Assembly: GCA_002633005.1 (NCBI GenBank)
Contig: NMRA01000013.1
Location: 892,852-956,851, forward strand
Direction: 5' to 3'
DNA: 64,000 bases
Source: Phoronis australis
Taxonomy: Eukaryota > Phoronida > Phoronidae
In this document: positions 1 to 9,718 of the stretch, piece after piece
How positions within the stretch are numbered: the first letter of the stretch is position 1
Layout of the letters: each line of letters starts with the position of its first letter
The notes under the pieces: model-generated
The model's input: only the letters and a program-made list of their open reading frames with translations
Databases searched by the model: none
What the model was told of the DNA's origin: nothing
Made by a program: the position numbers and the translations under genes

Positions 1-283
1 TAATAGGTGCCTACATACTAAATTTCATGAAAATCCGTTCAGGACTTTTGAAGATACAAAGGTAAGCGTAAAAAACTAAAATTGCCACTAGGGGGCACAC
101 CGGTAGTCGGATCCGTCCGAAAGTTCGCACATGCCGTCCCATTCATGAATGATACATATGTGCCAAATTTCATGAACGTATGTCAAAGGGTTTTGAGATA
201 GAGCAGCGGACGCCGGACGCCACCTGGACGGACGGAGATGACGGCATAATGCGTTCACATATAAATATGTGGGCGCATAAAAA
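1..283 (-). repeat. H repeat, terminal part (truncated by window edge)
   Basis: Reads as the reverse complement of 26047-26340 with only a few mismatches. It carries the same palindromic end (a near-perfect inverted pair around an ATAT core), a GTCC-rich stretch, and the unit containing CTAGTGGCAATTTT. The element runs off the left edge of the window, so only its outer ~280 bp are seen. The open frame across it is a repeat artefact: the same peptide tail appears at the 26-kb copy. Confidence 0.85.
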
Positions 284-3172
284 GCGGAAATCCGCATTTC
301 CGCGAAAAATTCCAAGCCCTGAGCACTGGAAATACTTTTCAGCTTTTTGACATTATTTAACATGAACAGAGCATACAAAGTTGATTTAACATGTAGTCTG
401 GAATGATTGATAAATGCTTGCACCAAGACAGATTTCAGAAAGCAATGGAGACTGATCACGTGGAAACAATCACCCTTATCACTACCTAGCCATGCCAAGA
501 GATACAACTTCATAGTGAGTGGCATTGGAGAACATCTGATAGGGGTAGTTATTATTCACAGATGAGATATAGACAGACCTTTTAGGCAATTTGCAATGTT
601 GTTGATAGGCAATGTGTCACCCCCTCTAGTATGTCATAGGGACTACGCTACACCCGGTCTCTCAATATGTAAGTCCCATGTAGTATAACGGCAGTACGCT
701 AAATTTGGAGTGGGAAGTAAGAAACTTTCACTTCATTGAAAAAATTCAAAAACTTCAAATGACAATTATACAAGTATTTGCCGTCTTCAGCAACCTTATA
801 CATACTTTCTAATGAGCATGTTTTTGTGAATTTATACAGATTATGCAATGAATACAAACTCCACCTTTTATAATAATAAGTACAGCCATCGTGACACATG
901 CTGACATAGGTCCAATGATGTATAAAATTGGACCCAACAGTACCTCAAGTGTCCAACCAGAGCACTCTAAGTGAGGACTCGTTCATCTTATTAACAGTTG
1001 CTCGCACAGCAACCTTCCAGAAGTCTACTGCAAGGCTGGAGTTGGTGACCTGCAGGTCGCCAATGCAACCTCAGATTTCGTTTGGTGACCTGGTAAAAAT
1101 CCCAAATCACCACTCACACATCCGAATCCTCAAAATACTGTACACCGCAGATAGTAAACAGAAGCGAGTTGGAAGTAATACCCAATAACTGGAAGGGACG
1201 TTCTACCGAATGATGTCTTCATAATGTGCACAGACTACCAGTTGACAATTATCCAACATTTATATGAACCAGGACTTTCAAAGCACCCCTGCATTGTGTT
1301 TCCTTATTTTGACAAGCTCATTTCCCATTTGACAAATGGGGGAACTTTGTCCTTTACCAAGTCCCATTCGGTTGAGCATCAAGCCCTGGAACTGTGGAAC
1401 ATCAACGCCACAAAACTACACAAGTATAGAAATTCTGAACAGCTTGTCATGAAGTTCTCTTACCACATTTCTGAGTCACTTACACACACATCACTGTTCA
1501 ATGGTGCATGTCCTCACATCTCAAAAACTGACAGGTGCCCGTAAAATCCGAAAATCGGCCATTTTCAGATTTTGCAGCCAATTCAGAGCAATCCCAATGA
1601 ACATTTGGGTCAATTAATCAGATATCAAAATGAGATTTCGGGAAATAAAAGTTGAAAGGACTAGTATTCTTAGAATAAAATGTTCTAGTTCAGTTTGTTA
1701 TGCAAAGACTACAGGATAATATGAAAGAACTCACGAAATTTATCAGGTTTCTTTCCTTGGGCAAATTTTGTTGCGAGTGCCTCGTTTTCAATAATCATAG
1801 TCTTTAATCTTGTGTGATTAGCAAAAGGTCTTGGTTAGTTATAGAACAAATTCATCTTGTTACAGAATTCAAATTTTGAGAATTAATCTACCTTTAAGAG
1901 ATTAAAATAAATTATCTGACCTTTGGTAGATTACTGAACGCGCGTACTGGACTTTTTTGTCTCGGAGGATTTAGCAACAAGCCTGACACCTATTTGTTGC
2001 TACAGACACTAAATATGTTGCAGACCCTGCCAGAGAACGGTTCGTGCCGTGGCTAGTGAGGTCATCAGGCGAAAGCGGACCGTACAATCTAGTTTTATCG
2101 CCGTGCCTACCCAAGCAACAATCCTCAAAATATCAGAGTTGAGACATCTGGAAATTTCCGAGAAAATGTTGTTGGGAAATTGATTGGCAGAGAGCTTGAT
2201 GGATTCTCGTCAGTATCAAACCGCGGACTCTGATCTGATCTAGTGCCTTCTGCTAGTGGTCTCCGAGCTGGGGGCGCATAATGTATTTTCTGAACCGCCA
2301 CGTTCTCAGCACGGGTACGGACAAAAGCGAAGTTGGTGCTGGTCTGATAACTTTTTTAAATTTGATGCAGTGATGCAGTTTTTAGTTGCTTGTCATCAAT
2401 AATAAGTCACTGCGACCACTGAACTACGTAGGTGTGTGCGTCACTGAGCTCGGCAGTCGCCGGGAACCGCGTCTTCACTTTATTTCCGGTGCTGCTTCAT
2501 TTTACATAGTACTGAGCTATGCATTCCAATTTCAGTTATCTCAAGTTGCATTCTTAAGCTGCATTTCACCCTCTTTAGCTTCCAAAAAAACGAAAATCCG
2601 ACTGAGCTCATCCACTCTGATAAAATCTCAGGGCTTGCCTCATTGGCCCTGCCGAGAAAGTGGAGACTCAGAAACTTCTCAGCGCACTGGACATAGTAAC
2701 GCTCAACTCGGCCATTTCCAAAATTCGAAACTTCGAAAATGGCCGAATGCAAGCCCGATACACTGTTATTCCGGCCCTAGCTGTTACTTGAGTTGCATTT
2801 GCCAATAATTTAAGATTGGGTACTATGGCCGGTAACTGTCTTGATGTTTTAATTTTGGTTAAGGATTCAACACTGACAGCTAAATTGCAGCCGAAATTTA
2901 TTTTTTAAGTTCTGCGATCTAGTCTCAGCGGTAATTTTACCCTTTTTCATCTCACCTGTGTACATTGAATGGTTAGAAACAATATTTGATGAGTTTCCAT
3001 ATGGATGGCATCAGAAGTCAGTGAGAGTGTCGGAGTCGGCGTGCTAGTTTGACGTTTTGGGGACAAAATCAGATATGTTTTGTCTCAGTGTAATTCCTAG
3101 AAGAATGACCATTTCTTGACCTCACCGGCTGCTCCGCAGTGGAATGATGGCCGATAGTGGCCGCCGTCGGCA
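284..3172. other. Gene-free stretch
   Basis: No open frame here resembles a known protein, and no exon with convincing splice sites was found. Short open frames at 928-1188, 1224-1544 and 2386-2808 show no recognisable domains. A local inverted repeat (CGGCCATTT with AAATGGCCG) lies at about 2709-2744. Otherwise it looks like ordinary unique or old repeat-derived DNA. Confidence 0.5.
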
Positions 3173-3210
3173 GAGGAGAATGCCACCCGATTTCAATTAG
3201 TCTTTTTTAC
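3173..3210 (+). repeat. Extra partial left end of the Kolobok-like element
   Basis: Repeats the terminal 16 bases plus the following AATTAGTCTTTTTT motif of the adjacent element, only 8 bp before the complete left end begins at 3219. It looks like the remnant of an earlier insertion, or a duplicated end. Confidence 0.6.
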
Positions 3211-3218
3211 CCTCTTAA

Positions 3219-6200
3219 AGGAGAATGCCACCCGATTTAATTAGTCTTTTTTGCCGTCTTAATCGGTCTATATCCACATCGCCTCGCATACGGTCGACCT
3301 TACCTTGCCAAGAGGTGTCGCGTTAACCTGTGANGCCGTGAAACATCTCCGTGTCTGTGGCCTGCAGACGACGTCGGACGTCGACAGTGCCTGATCGAAT
3401 GCCGGCCCTTACCAAATAACTCCATGCGTTCCGTTGTCTGAACTTGTTCACGGCGCCTCTAGTATTTCTTCATCACTGTATTCCTGTTCGAATTGATAGC
3501 CTGTAAAACTTAACGATCCACCTGCGAATTCGGGACTGATGAGCTCTAGCTCGTCCTAATCGGGATTGCGACGGTTGCCATATTGGCGTTTATTACTGAG
3601 CGTTCTGTTTCAAAATGAATTATTCTCACCCTAACCAATACTAATATAAAACTGAAACAAAGTCTGTCTCATTAGATGCAATTTATAATGCCTTTGGAGT
3701 CTTCGTGAGTGCAAATGATTTGAAAGGCCAGCAATGAATAAATCACTGCGTTACCGGCATTAGGTGCAATAAAACTAATTGACAGGACACCGAGGCCGTG
3801 TGAGCTCATGCTAATTTAGTGTTTGCTGGCAGAAACTGTTGTGAAACAACTCGATTTCCATCCTACGGCTAGGTGTTAGGGGAATCTTTATTTACATTTA
3901 CATTTCTCACTATGATTGTCAATGTACAACTTCTGCCCTGACGGTGCTGTGGCCAAAGCGGAACCTGAATTCGCGGCTCCCGACGAGTAAGTAGATTTCA
4001 ATTTCGTGGCTAATTCACCAACATAATCACGTGCCGTTACTTTGGCTCACTAGTATAGTATTTTATTGACTGGAGAACTTTGGCTAGTTTATGTTCGTGA
4101 TGTCTGATCAGTTTCCGAGCCATTCTGGCCGGGATAACGCCGTCAATCCGGGCGGCTGCGACGGGCCTGATCAGGCTCCGAGCCCGGCCGCACTGGCCAA
4201 TATAACAAGCGTTTTGTGTTTAGAACTCAAAAAAATCATAAGTTTGCACAACACAGATCTAGGCTCTCCTGTCTGTATCTTACGGAAAATACTTCGAATT
4301 TATGTCCGAACAGACCCCAAACTCCTCCTACGGATTGGCCTGCCCCCCGAACTTTGTAGGCTACGGTGTGTCCAAATACCCGGCAATAAATCCGTAAGTG
4401 CGAAATAACTTGAAACAACACGTTTTTATAAGAACTCGGTGTATTTTTAAGGGTTTTACATCGAAGTTTGATAATTTATTGGTGTTAAACGATGACTTCA
4501 AGCGATAAGCTGTCACCAGTAACCCTTCAATTGGTTCTAGTGTGAACTGCTGAAGAGACTGCGTGTGAAACCGATGATGTCATTGGATAATTTCAACACC
4601 TCCGTCTGCCGTCAGGTGTCAGGTAACGCAACCGTACGTGTCGTTATGGAATAGAACTACTCGATCTAAATTGATACAAATTAGGTTGTTTTTTGGGTGG
4701 CATGCTCGGTCTCCACATCACCCCGATCGATCTTACCTCGCCGAGAGGTGTCGCGTTAACATGTGAGGGTGAGAAACGACGCAGCGACGTCAGTGGTCCT
4801 TCAACTATGGTGTCATGGTGTATCGTTCCCGCTTGTGCGAACTATGAAGCTGCGAGGAAAGCGGGTATATCGTTTTTTTCGATTTCCTCGAGAGCCTATA
4901 ATGCTTCGGAAGTGGCTCGCGATGGTGAAGAATGAAAAGTACGCGGCTAATTCCAAATATGAGGCCTTGAAACTTCTCCGTGTCTGTCAGTGGCCTGCAT
5001 TTCGATTTTTTTGTTGATCAGTTTTTCAGTGATTATCATATGGAAAGTTGTAGTTGGCCATGAAAACATAAACAATTTCAATTAATTCAAGGCGTGAGAA
5101 CATAACGTTTTATGTAAACTGTTTGATGACTGACTCGTTCTTTAGGCTTCTGTGTGGTCCTCCGGGTGTAGGATGTTTTCGCCACTTCTCAGTTTTTCTC
5201 AGCCCCGGCTAAAACGTCGTAAGCACACCTTTTTTGATGCGGTGCAAAACCAGGATGGTCCCGATGGGACACATCTGCGCTTCTTCAAGAATTCTCGTTT
5301 TACTTGCGGAATTTCGTGGCAGCAAACATAAGCGCCAGTCGTTCCATTATCGTGTAGTTAGCTAACTGACACCACGGCAAGTTCAAACGGTTTTCAGAAC
5401 TATTCATATATTCTGGCGTTGTCTGTGCACGGAGCCTCTCTACTATTTCTTGATCAGCGTATTCCTCTGAAACCTAACAATCGACCTGTGAAGTCTTCGT
5501 CGGATGGAGACCCGTGTAAGTCGGGATTGCGAGTTGCCACGTTGACGTTCATATTGTGTGTTCTGTTTCAAAATGAATTATTCTCACCCTGATTTCAATG
5601 CTTATATAAAACTGAAACAAAGTCTGTCTCATTAGATACAATTTGTAATGCCTTGGAGTGTTAGTGAGTGCAAATTTTTTGAGATTAAGCCAGCAATGAA
5701 TAAATCACTGCGTTACCGGCTTTAGATGCAATAAACCGGCTAATTCAGTGACCGGGCACCGAGGCCGTGTGAGCGCGTGCTAATTCAGTGTTTGCTGACA
5801 GAAAGCTGTTGTGAAAAAATAACTCAATTTTATATCCTATGGTGAGATGTTAGGGGAATCTTTATTTAGATATTCATATACATTATTGAAATCATTGTTA
5901 CTGCACAACTTTTGCCCCTGCTAACGGTTCTGTGGAAGGGTATACTCGCGACCCCCGACGAGCTAGTAAGTAGATTTGTAGTTTGCGGCTAATTCTCCAA
6001 AATAATCATCGTGCACATTTTTTCTTTGGCTCACTAGTATAGTAATTTCGTGACTGGAAGTTTAGTTTCCAACTTTGGCTGGTTTATGTTCGTGAAGTTC
6101 AGTTCGGCCGCGATGGGCCTTATCGGGTTCTAAGCCGCACTGGCCGGGATAGCACTGAGCCTGTGTCAGAATTGAAAAAATCGCAAGTCTAAAATTACAA

Positions 6201-6624
6201 CACGCAGCTATGTTCTCATGTCTGTATTTCACGGAAGAATAATTTGAATTTACTACCAAACACACCCCATACTCCCGCGACCGACCTTGCGCGGCCCGCT
6301 ACCGAACTTTGTAGGCTACGGTACGTTCAAATACCCAAAAATCCGTATCAGCGAAATAAAATAACACGTTTGTTTAATAACTCGACTCTATTTGGAAGGT
6401 TTCTACATCGAATTTTGATTTTTTATTGGTGTAAAACGATGAATTCAAGCGATAAGCTGACACCAGTAAGCGTGTTGTGAACTGCTGAACAGATTGCATT
6501 CGAACCTCTGACGTCATTGGTTAATTTCAAAATTTCCGTCTGCCGTCAGGTGTCAGGTAAAAGAGCTGTAGGCCTACTCGATCTGAGTTGGTACAAAACA
6601 GTTTTTTTCGGGTGGCATTCTCCT
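3219..6624 (+). mobile_element. Kolobok-like DNA transposon, fused double copy
   Basis: The outer ends are perfect 16-bp terminal inverted repeats, AGGAGAATGCCACCCG at 3219-3234 and its complement at 6609-6624, each flanked by TTAA (3215-3218 and 6625-6628). A TTAA target duplication together with an internal THAP-domain reading frame fits the Kolobok superfamily. Two copies lie head to tail. Copy A (3219 to ~4707) and copy B (~4708-6624) share long blocks, for example around 3610-3700 with 5570-5650, and 4440-4700 with 6390-6620. At the junction, copy A lacks its last bases and copy B lacks its left end, so only the outermost termini are complete. No full transposase is present. A partial extra left end sits just outside at 3173-3210. 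Confidence 0.75.
4807..5017 (+). pseudogene. THAP-domain exon of Kolobok-like element, frameshifted
   Basis: Starting at ATG 4807, the frame encodes the front of a THAP zinc-binding domain: MVSWCIVPAC, then ANYEAARKAG and FF. A run of seven T at 4873-4879 shifts the frame; the next part (FPREP, then LRKWLAMVKNEKY) continues in another frame. The intact relative at 25524-25805 reads through the same place. The first Cys pair and the FPR and Trp positions typical of THAP domains are visible. The final Cys-X2-His pair is not, and may lie in a later exon or be lost. THAP domains bind DNA and occur in P-type and Kolobok transposases. Confidence 0.65.
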
Positions 6625-6780
6625 TTAACTCCACGTTTCAAAGTGAGTTTTAGGCTATGATACAGATGAATGGCAATAGTTTCACGAAAATCGTCTGTGA
6701 AAACACTTAACTCATCGTTTACAAACGATACACGCGTTCATTCTCAGTTTCATCGCAAGAAATAACTTCAAAAACACCAG

Positions 6781-6916
6781 AGCCCGGTTGCATAAAAGTT
6801 ATACGCCGTATAGTAACAATGACGTCGCATTATCACACGTTGAACAATGCACCTGACGTCATGCAACAATCAAATTTATCCAGCGGATAACTTTTGAAGC
6901 TTTATGCGACTCAGCC
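6781..6916. mobile_element. Small MITE-like unit with imperfect inverted ends
   Basis: The left end (AGCCCGGTTGCATAAAAGTT) and the reverse complement of the right end share the pattern GCATAAA...AAAAGTTAT. The unit is ~136 bp and includes two TGACGTCA-like motifs (near 6820 and 6854). No clear target-site duplication was found. Confidence 0.35.
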
Positions 6917-7205
6917 CAGGATAGGAAGCATACTTTGCCTGGACCAAACCCGGCCAGACACTGAGAGAACGCCAGGGTAGTTTGCCTATCTTCAGTTTTG
7001 GCACTGTCGCGGGTGTCATCTTCCCTTATGTCTCTGAAAACCACCCGAAGGCAGACACAAGTATGCGACTCTAGTCGGGAAAGCGGTCACTAAAGACCAG
7101 GTTCCTTGCAAGAAAAGCAAGATCTCGCAAGACCTCGGGAATGAAAGGCGACGGTGTTTCGCGAATATTACGTGTTCTAGAATTTAGCAGATCCCTTCTA
7201 GCAAA

Positions 7206-7231
7206 ATGGCGGCCATTGAAGAGATTGATCG
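7206..7231 (+). CDS. Candidate first coding exon of the UNG gene
   Basis: ATG at 7206 has a good start context (A at -3, G at +4). It encodes eight codons (MAAIEEID) plus two bases before a consensus 5' splice site, CG|GTGAGT, at 7231/7232. The two leftover bases CG join in phase with an acceptor at 8927-8928 (TTCATTCAG|G), which leads directly into the UNG frame. The start lies in AAAATGGCGGCC, which matches the YY1 motif common at start codons of housekeeping genes. Together this suggests a short first exon and a ~1.7-kb intron. The link is an inference: the phase match alone has a one-in-three chance of being accidental, and the acceptor tract is mediocre. Confidence 0.4.
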
Positions 7232-7355
7232 GTGAGTTTGAAGTGGTATATACTCCAAAATTTTTCATTAGTGACCATGTGTCTAAATGCTTCATGACTG
7301 ATCATTTGAAGCAGACCAAGACTGGAAATAGACCAGAACTTTAAGAACGCACACG

Positions 7356-7500
7356 TGCGCTGTCACATGTGCGTACCCAAGGGGGGGGGGGGTTGGGGGG
7401 TTCGAAACGAGCCCTCCATATTTGGCGAAGTGGGTAATAAGGTCCGCCTCAGAGAAACAAAAAGTCCGAGAAAACGACGCACAGTTCACAAACCTGAAGT
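7356..7500 (+). repeat. G-rich MITE family 'M', partial copy
   Basis: Contains a long G run (from 7381) followed by a block with TTTGGCGAAGTGGGTAA and GAAACAAAAAGTCCGAG. The same block occurs at 11455-11760 and, inverted, at 17579-17863. Confidence 0.6.
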
Positions 7501-8992
7501 TGGTACCTCGCCTTTATGTTAGCAAAAGGTCCATTTCTATTCGTCAGAGATTCGAGCATGTGTCAAATTTTGAAATTCAGTTTTAATATACACACGACAT
7601 CTCAGTTGTGAAATATGAATTTTATGCCTCCAAAAAGAAGAACAGTTTGTGCGTTGGTGACAAGTGCGCATGTATTGTACTTTGGGCTGATGGCCATGTG
7701 ACTGTACAATAAATTATTTCATTGCGAACAGGAAGTCATTACCAATGTCTTCCTTATAATATAACGTATTTCCATTTAGGTTAGAAGTTCAAAATATGAT
7801 CTCCCATGGTGTAAAACTAGCACTTTAGTTATTTATTCTGATCCTTATGTTTGAATTACAAACTCGAGTAAAACCTCGATATTTCGACTAAAACTCGAAG
7901 CTTCGAGTTCAGACTCAAACTTTTCACATTAATTCTTGGGTCATCAAGTGCAATCTTGGATTAGACAGTTGTCAACGTACAAAGCATTGAATAGAGAGTT
8001 CGTGGAACTGTAGAATGGAAAACGCAAAAAATAATTTCGAAATCGATTTCAAGTAAAAAGGTTAAACCACAGGCTCTGCAACGATTTAAACTCTGAATTA
8101 CGGCGGTGTCTGTTCAAGAATTCGTTACAATTACGAAACAATGGTTCGCCACAGAGAATTATTTGTTGGCAAATAAAACTAAAGCATTTTCATTAAACTC
8201 TACAAAGGAAGAAATGATTATGCTACAAGAATGCGGCTTTTTAAAGTCCGCCTTTCTGTCTGAAAGTTTCGATTTGATTTGGCCATTTACCTTTACAAAA
8301 CTAGTCTCAAGTTGTTCCTTAATCAAAAGAATTGACACTTTACTATTTCTTCAGACTGAACCGGTTAAATTCCAGGTCACACTATTACCGACCCCAGGTA
8401 TCACGTCTAAACTCAGTAGGGAACAAGATAAGATAAATTTTATAACTGTAAGTTGCCCGAATTAAAACTTGTTTTTTTGATGAAAAGCACGGACTTAAAA
8501 TGCCGCTTTAGGTTGTGTAATCAAAACATTTCTGTTAGTTGACATAAAGAACAGGCTTAAAACGCAGCCTTTTAAACTTAAATGTTCGGTAATCAATACA
8601 TGCAAATTCCCTCCCAGACGGAGTCACCAGCCTCCACCAAATCCGTTGCCGTCACTGTTACCGTTGACTGGGAAACATTTCGAAACGTGGGTTATCGGAT
8701 TTATGAGTAAGGGATGCAACGACAGAAATGTAGCCCATGAGATATTAAAAGAATTAATGGTTATTGACTCGGCGTAGCTTTTGATGTCCGACACTACAAG
8801 ATGTGTTTTTTCGCTATCTTGCCTGTACGGCAACAGTGTGGAGATAACTCTGGCCACTAAGATATTAGAAGATAATAACACGCTTGTGTTGGCTAAATAA
8901 GTAAACGAACCTGAGTCACTTCATTCAGGGAAACCAATTGGGGAGTGGAAGTGGAACAAGTGAACAGCATCTGTTTTGAATTGAACAGCGAA

Positions 8993-9718
8993 ATGGCATC
9001 CGGAGTTCAACCATACAATTCATACAGGAATTGGCTACTCGATCAAGCGCCTATGGGATCTTCGTGGTTCGAAGCATTGAAAGCCGAGTTCTCCAAAACA
9101 TACTTCGAGGACATGCGTCGTTTTTTGGAAACGGAAATCGCAGAGGGGTTCACCATTTGCCCACCAGTCGATCAGATTTTTTCGTGGACCTTCATGTGCC
9201 ACATCAGTGATGTTAGAGTGGTCATAGTTGGTCAAGATCCCTACGTTGATCCAAGGCTGGCGCACGGGCTTGCTTTCTCGGTCCCATATGGATATAACGT
9301 GCCTCCAACTTTGCAAAACATTTACAAACTGCTAGAAAAAGATGTACCCGGGTTCCAGCATCCAGGCCATGGCAACCTTACTGCCTGGGCAACACAAGGG
9401 GTCTTGCTACTCAATGCGTGTCTGACTGTGAGTGTGAATGAGCAGAATAAACGACACCCACACCAGAACAAGGGCTGGGAGACGTTCACCGATGCTGTAA
9501 TCAAGTGGTTGGATGCAAACTTAATCGGTGTGGTTTTCTTACTGTGGGGCGAGAATGCTAAGAAGAAAAAGTGGTTAATTGATATGGAGAAGCATTGCGT
9601 GCTGATGACCTCTCATCCATCTCCGATGTCTGCTCGGCTGGGATTTGATAAATGCAACCACTTTTCGAAGGCCAATTCTTACTTAGGGGAGCGTGGAATT
9701 AATTGGATCTTGGAGTAG
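8993..9718 (+). CDS. UNG: Uracil-DNA glycosylase (family 1 UNG), divergent DNA-contact residues
   Basis: Cuts the N-glycosidic bond of uracil in DNA, the first step of base excision repair. From ATG 8993 it gives 241 residues, essentially the bare catalytic domain. Visible landmarks are the water-activating motif GQDPY (80-84, catalytic Asp82), AHGLAFSV (Phe95), the uracil-specificity strand GVLLLNACLT (Asn141), VVFLLWG, and HPSP (catalytic His208). Against the human enzyme, whose numbering is given in brackets, several DNA-clamping positions differ: Val85 for His148, Thr106 for Ser169, Glu187 for Ser247, Met212 for the intercalating Leu272, and Leu216 for Arg276. The frame is open upstream to a stop at 8912, so the coding exon may begin at the acceptor at 8928 and join 7206-7231, giving ~271 residues. 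The catalytic domain has no introns. Family assignment is firm; whether it is a host paralogue, retrocopy or acquired gene is open. Confidence 0.93.
   Translation: MASGVQPYNSYRNWLLDQAPMGSSWFEALKAEFSKTYFEDMRRFLETEIAEGFTICPPVDQIFSWTFMCHISDVRVVIVGQDPYVDPRLAHGLAFSVPYGYNVPPTLQNIYKLLEKDVPGFQHPGHGNLTAWATQGVLLLNACLTVSVNEQNKRHPHQNKGWETFTDAVIKWLDANLIGVVFLLWGENAKKKKWLIDMEKHCVLMTSHPSPMSARLGFDKCNHFSKANSYLGERGINWILE

Noticed and set aside
2386-2808. 140-codon open frame with an overlapping opposite-strand frame
   Set aside because: No recognisable family, no Kozak-like start and no splice partner found.
8106-8465. 119-codon plus-strand open frame upstream of UNG
   Set aside because: Starts with GTG, has no recognisable domain, no clear splice or start context, and lies in the proposed UNG intron. 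Composition alone is not enough to call a gene.
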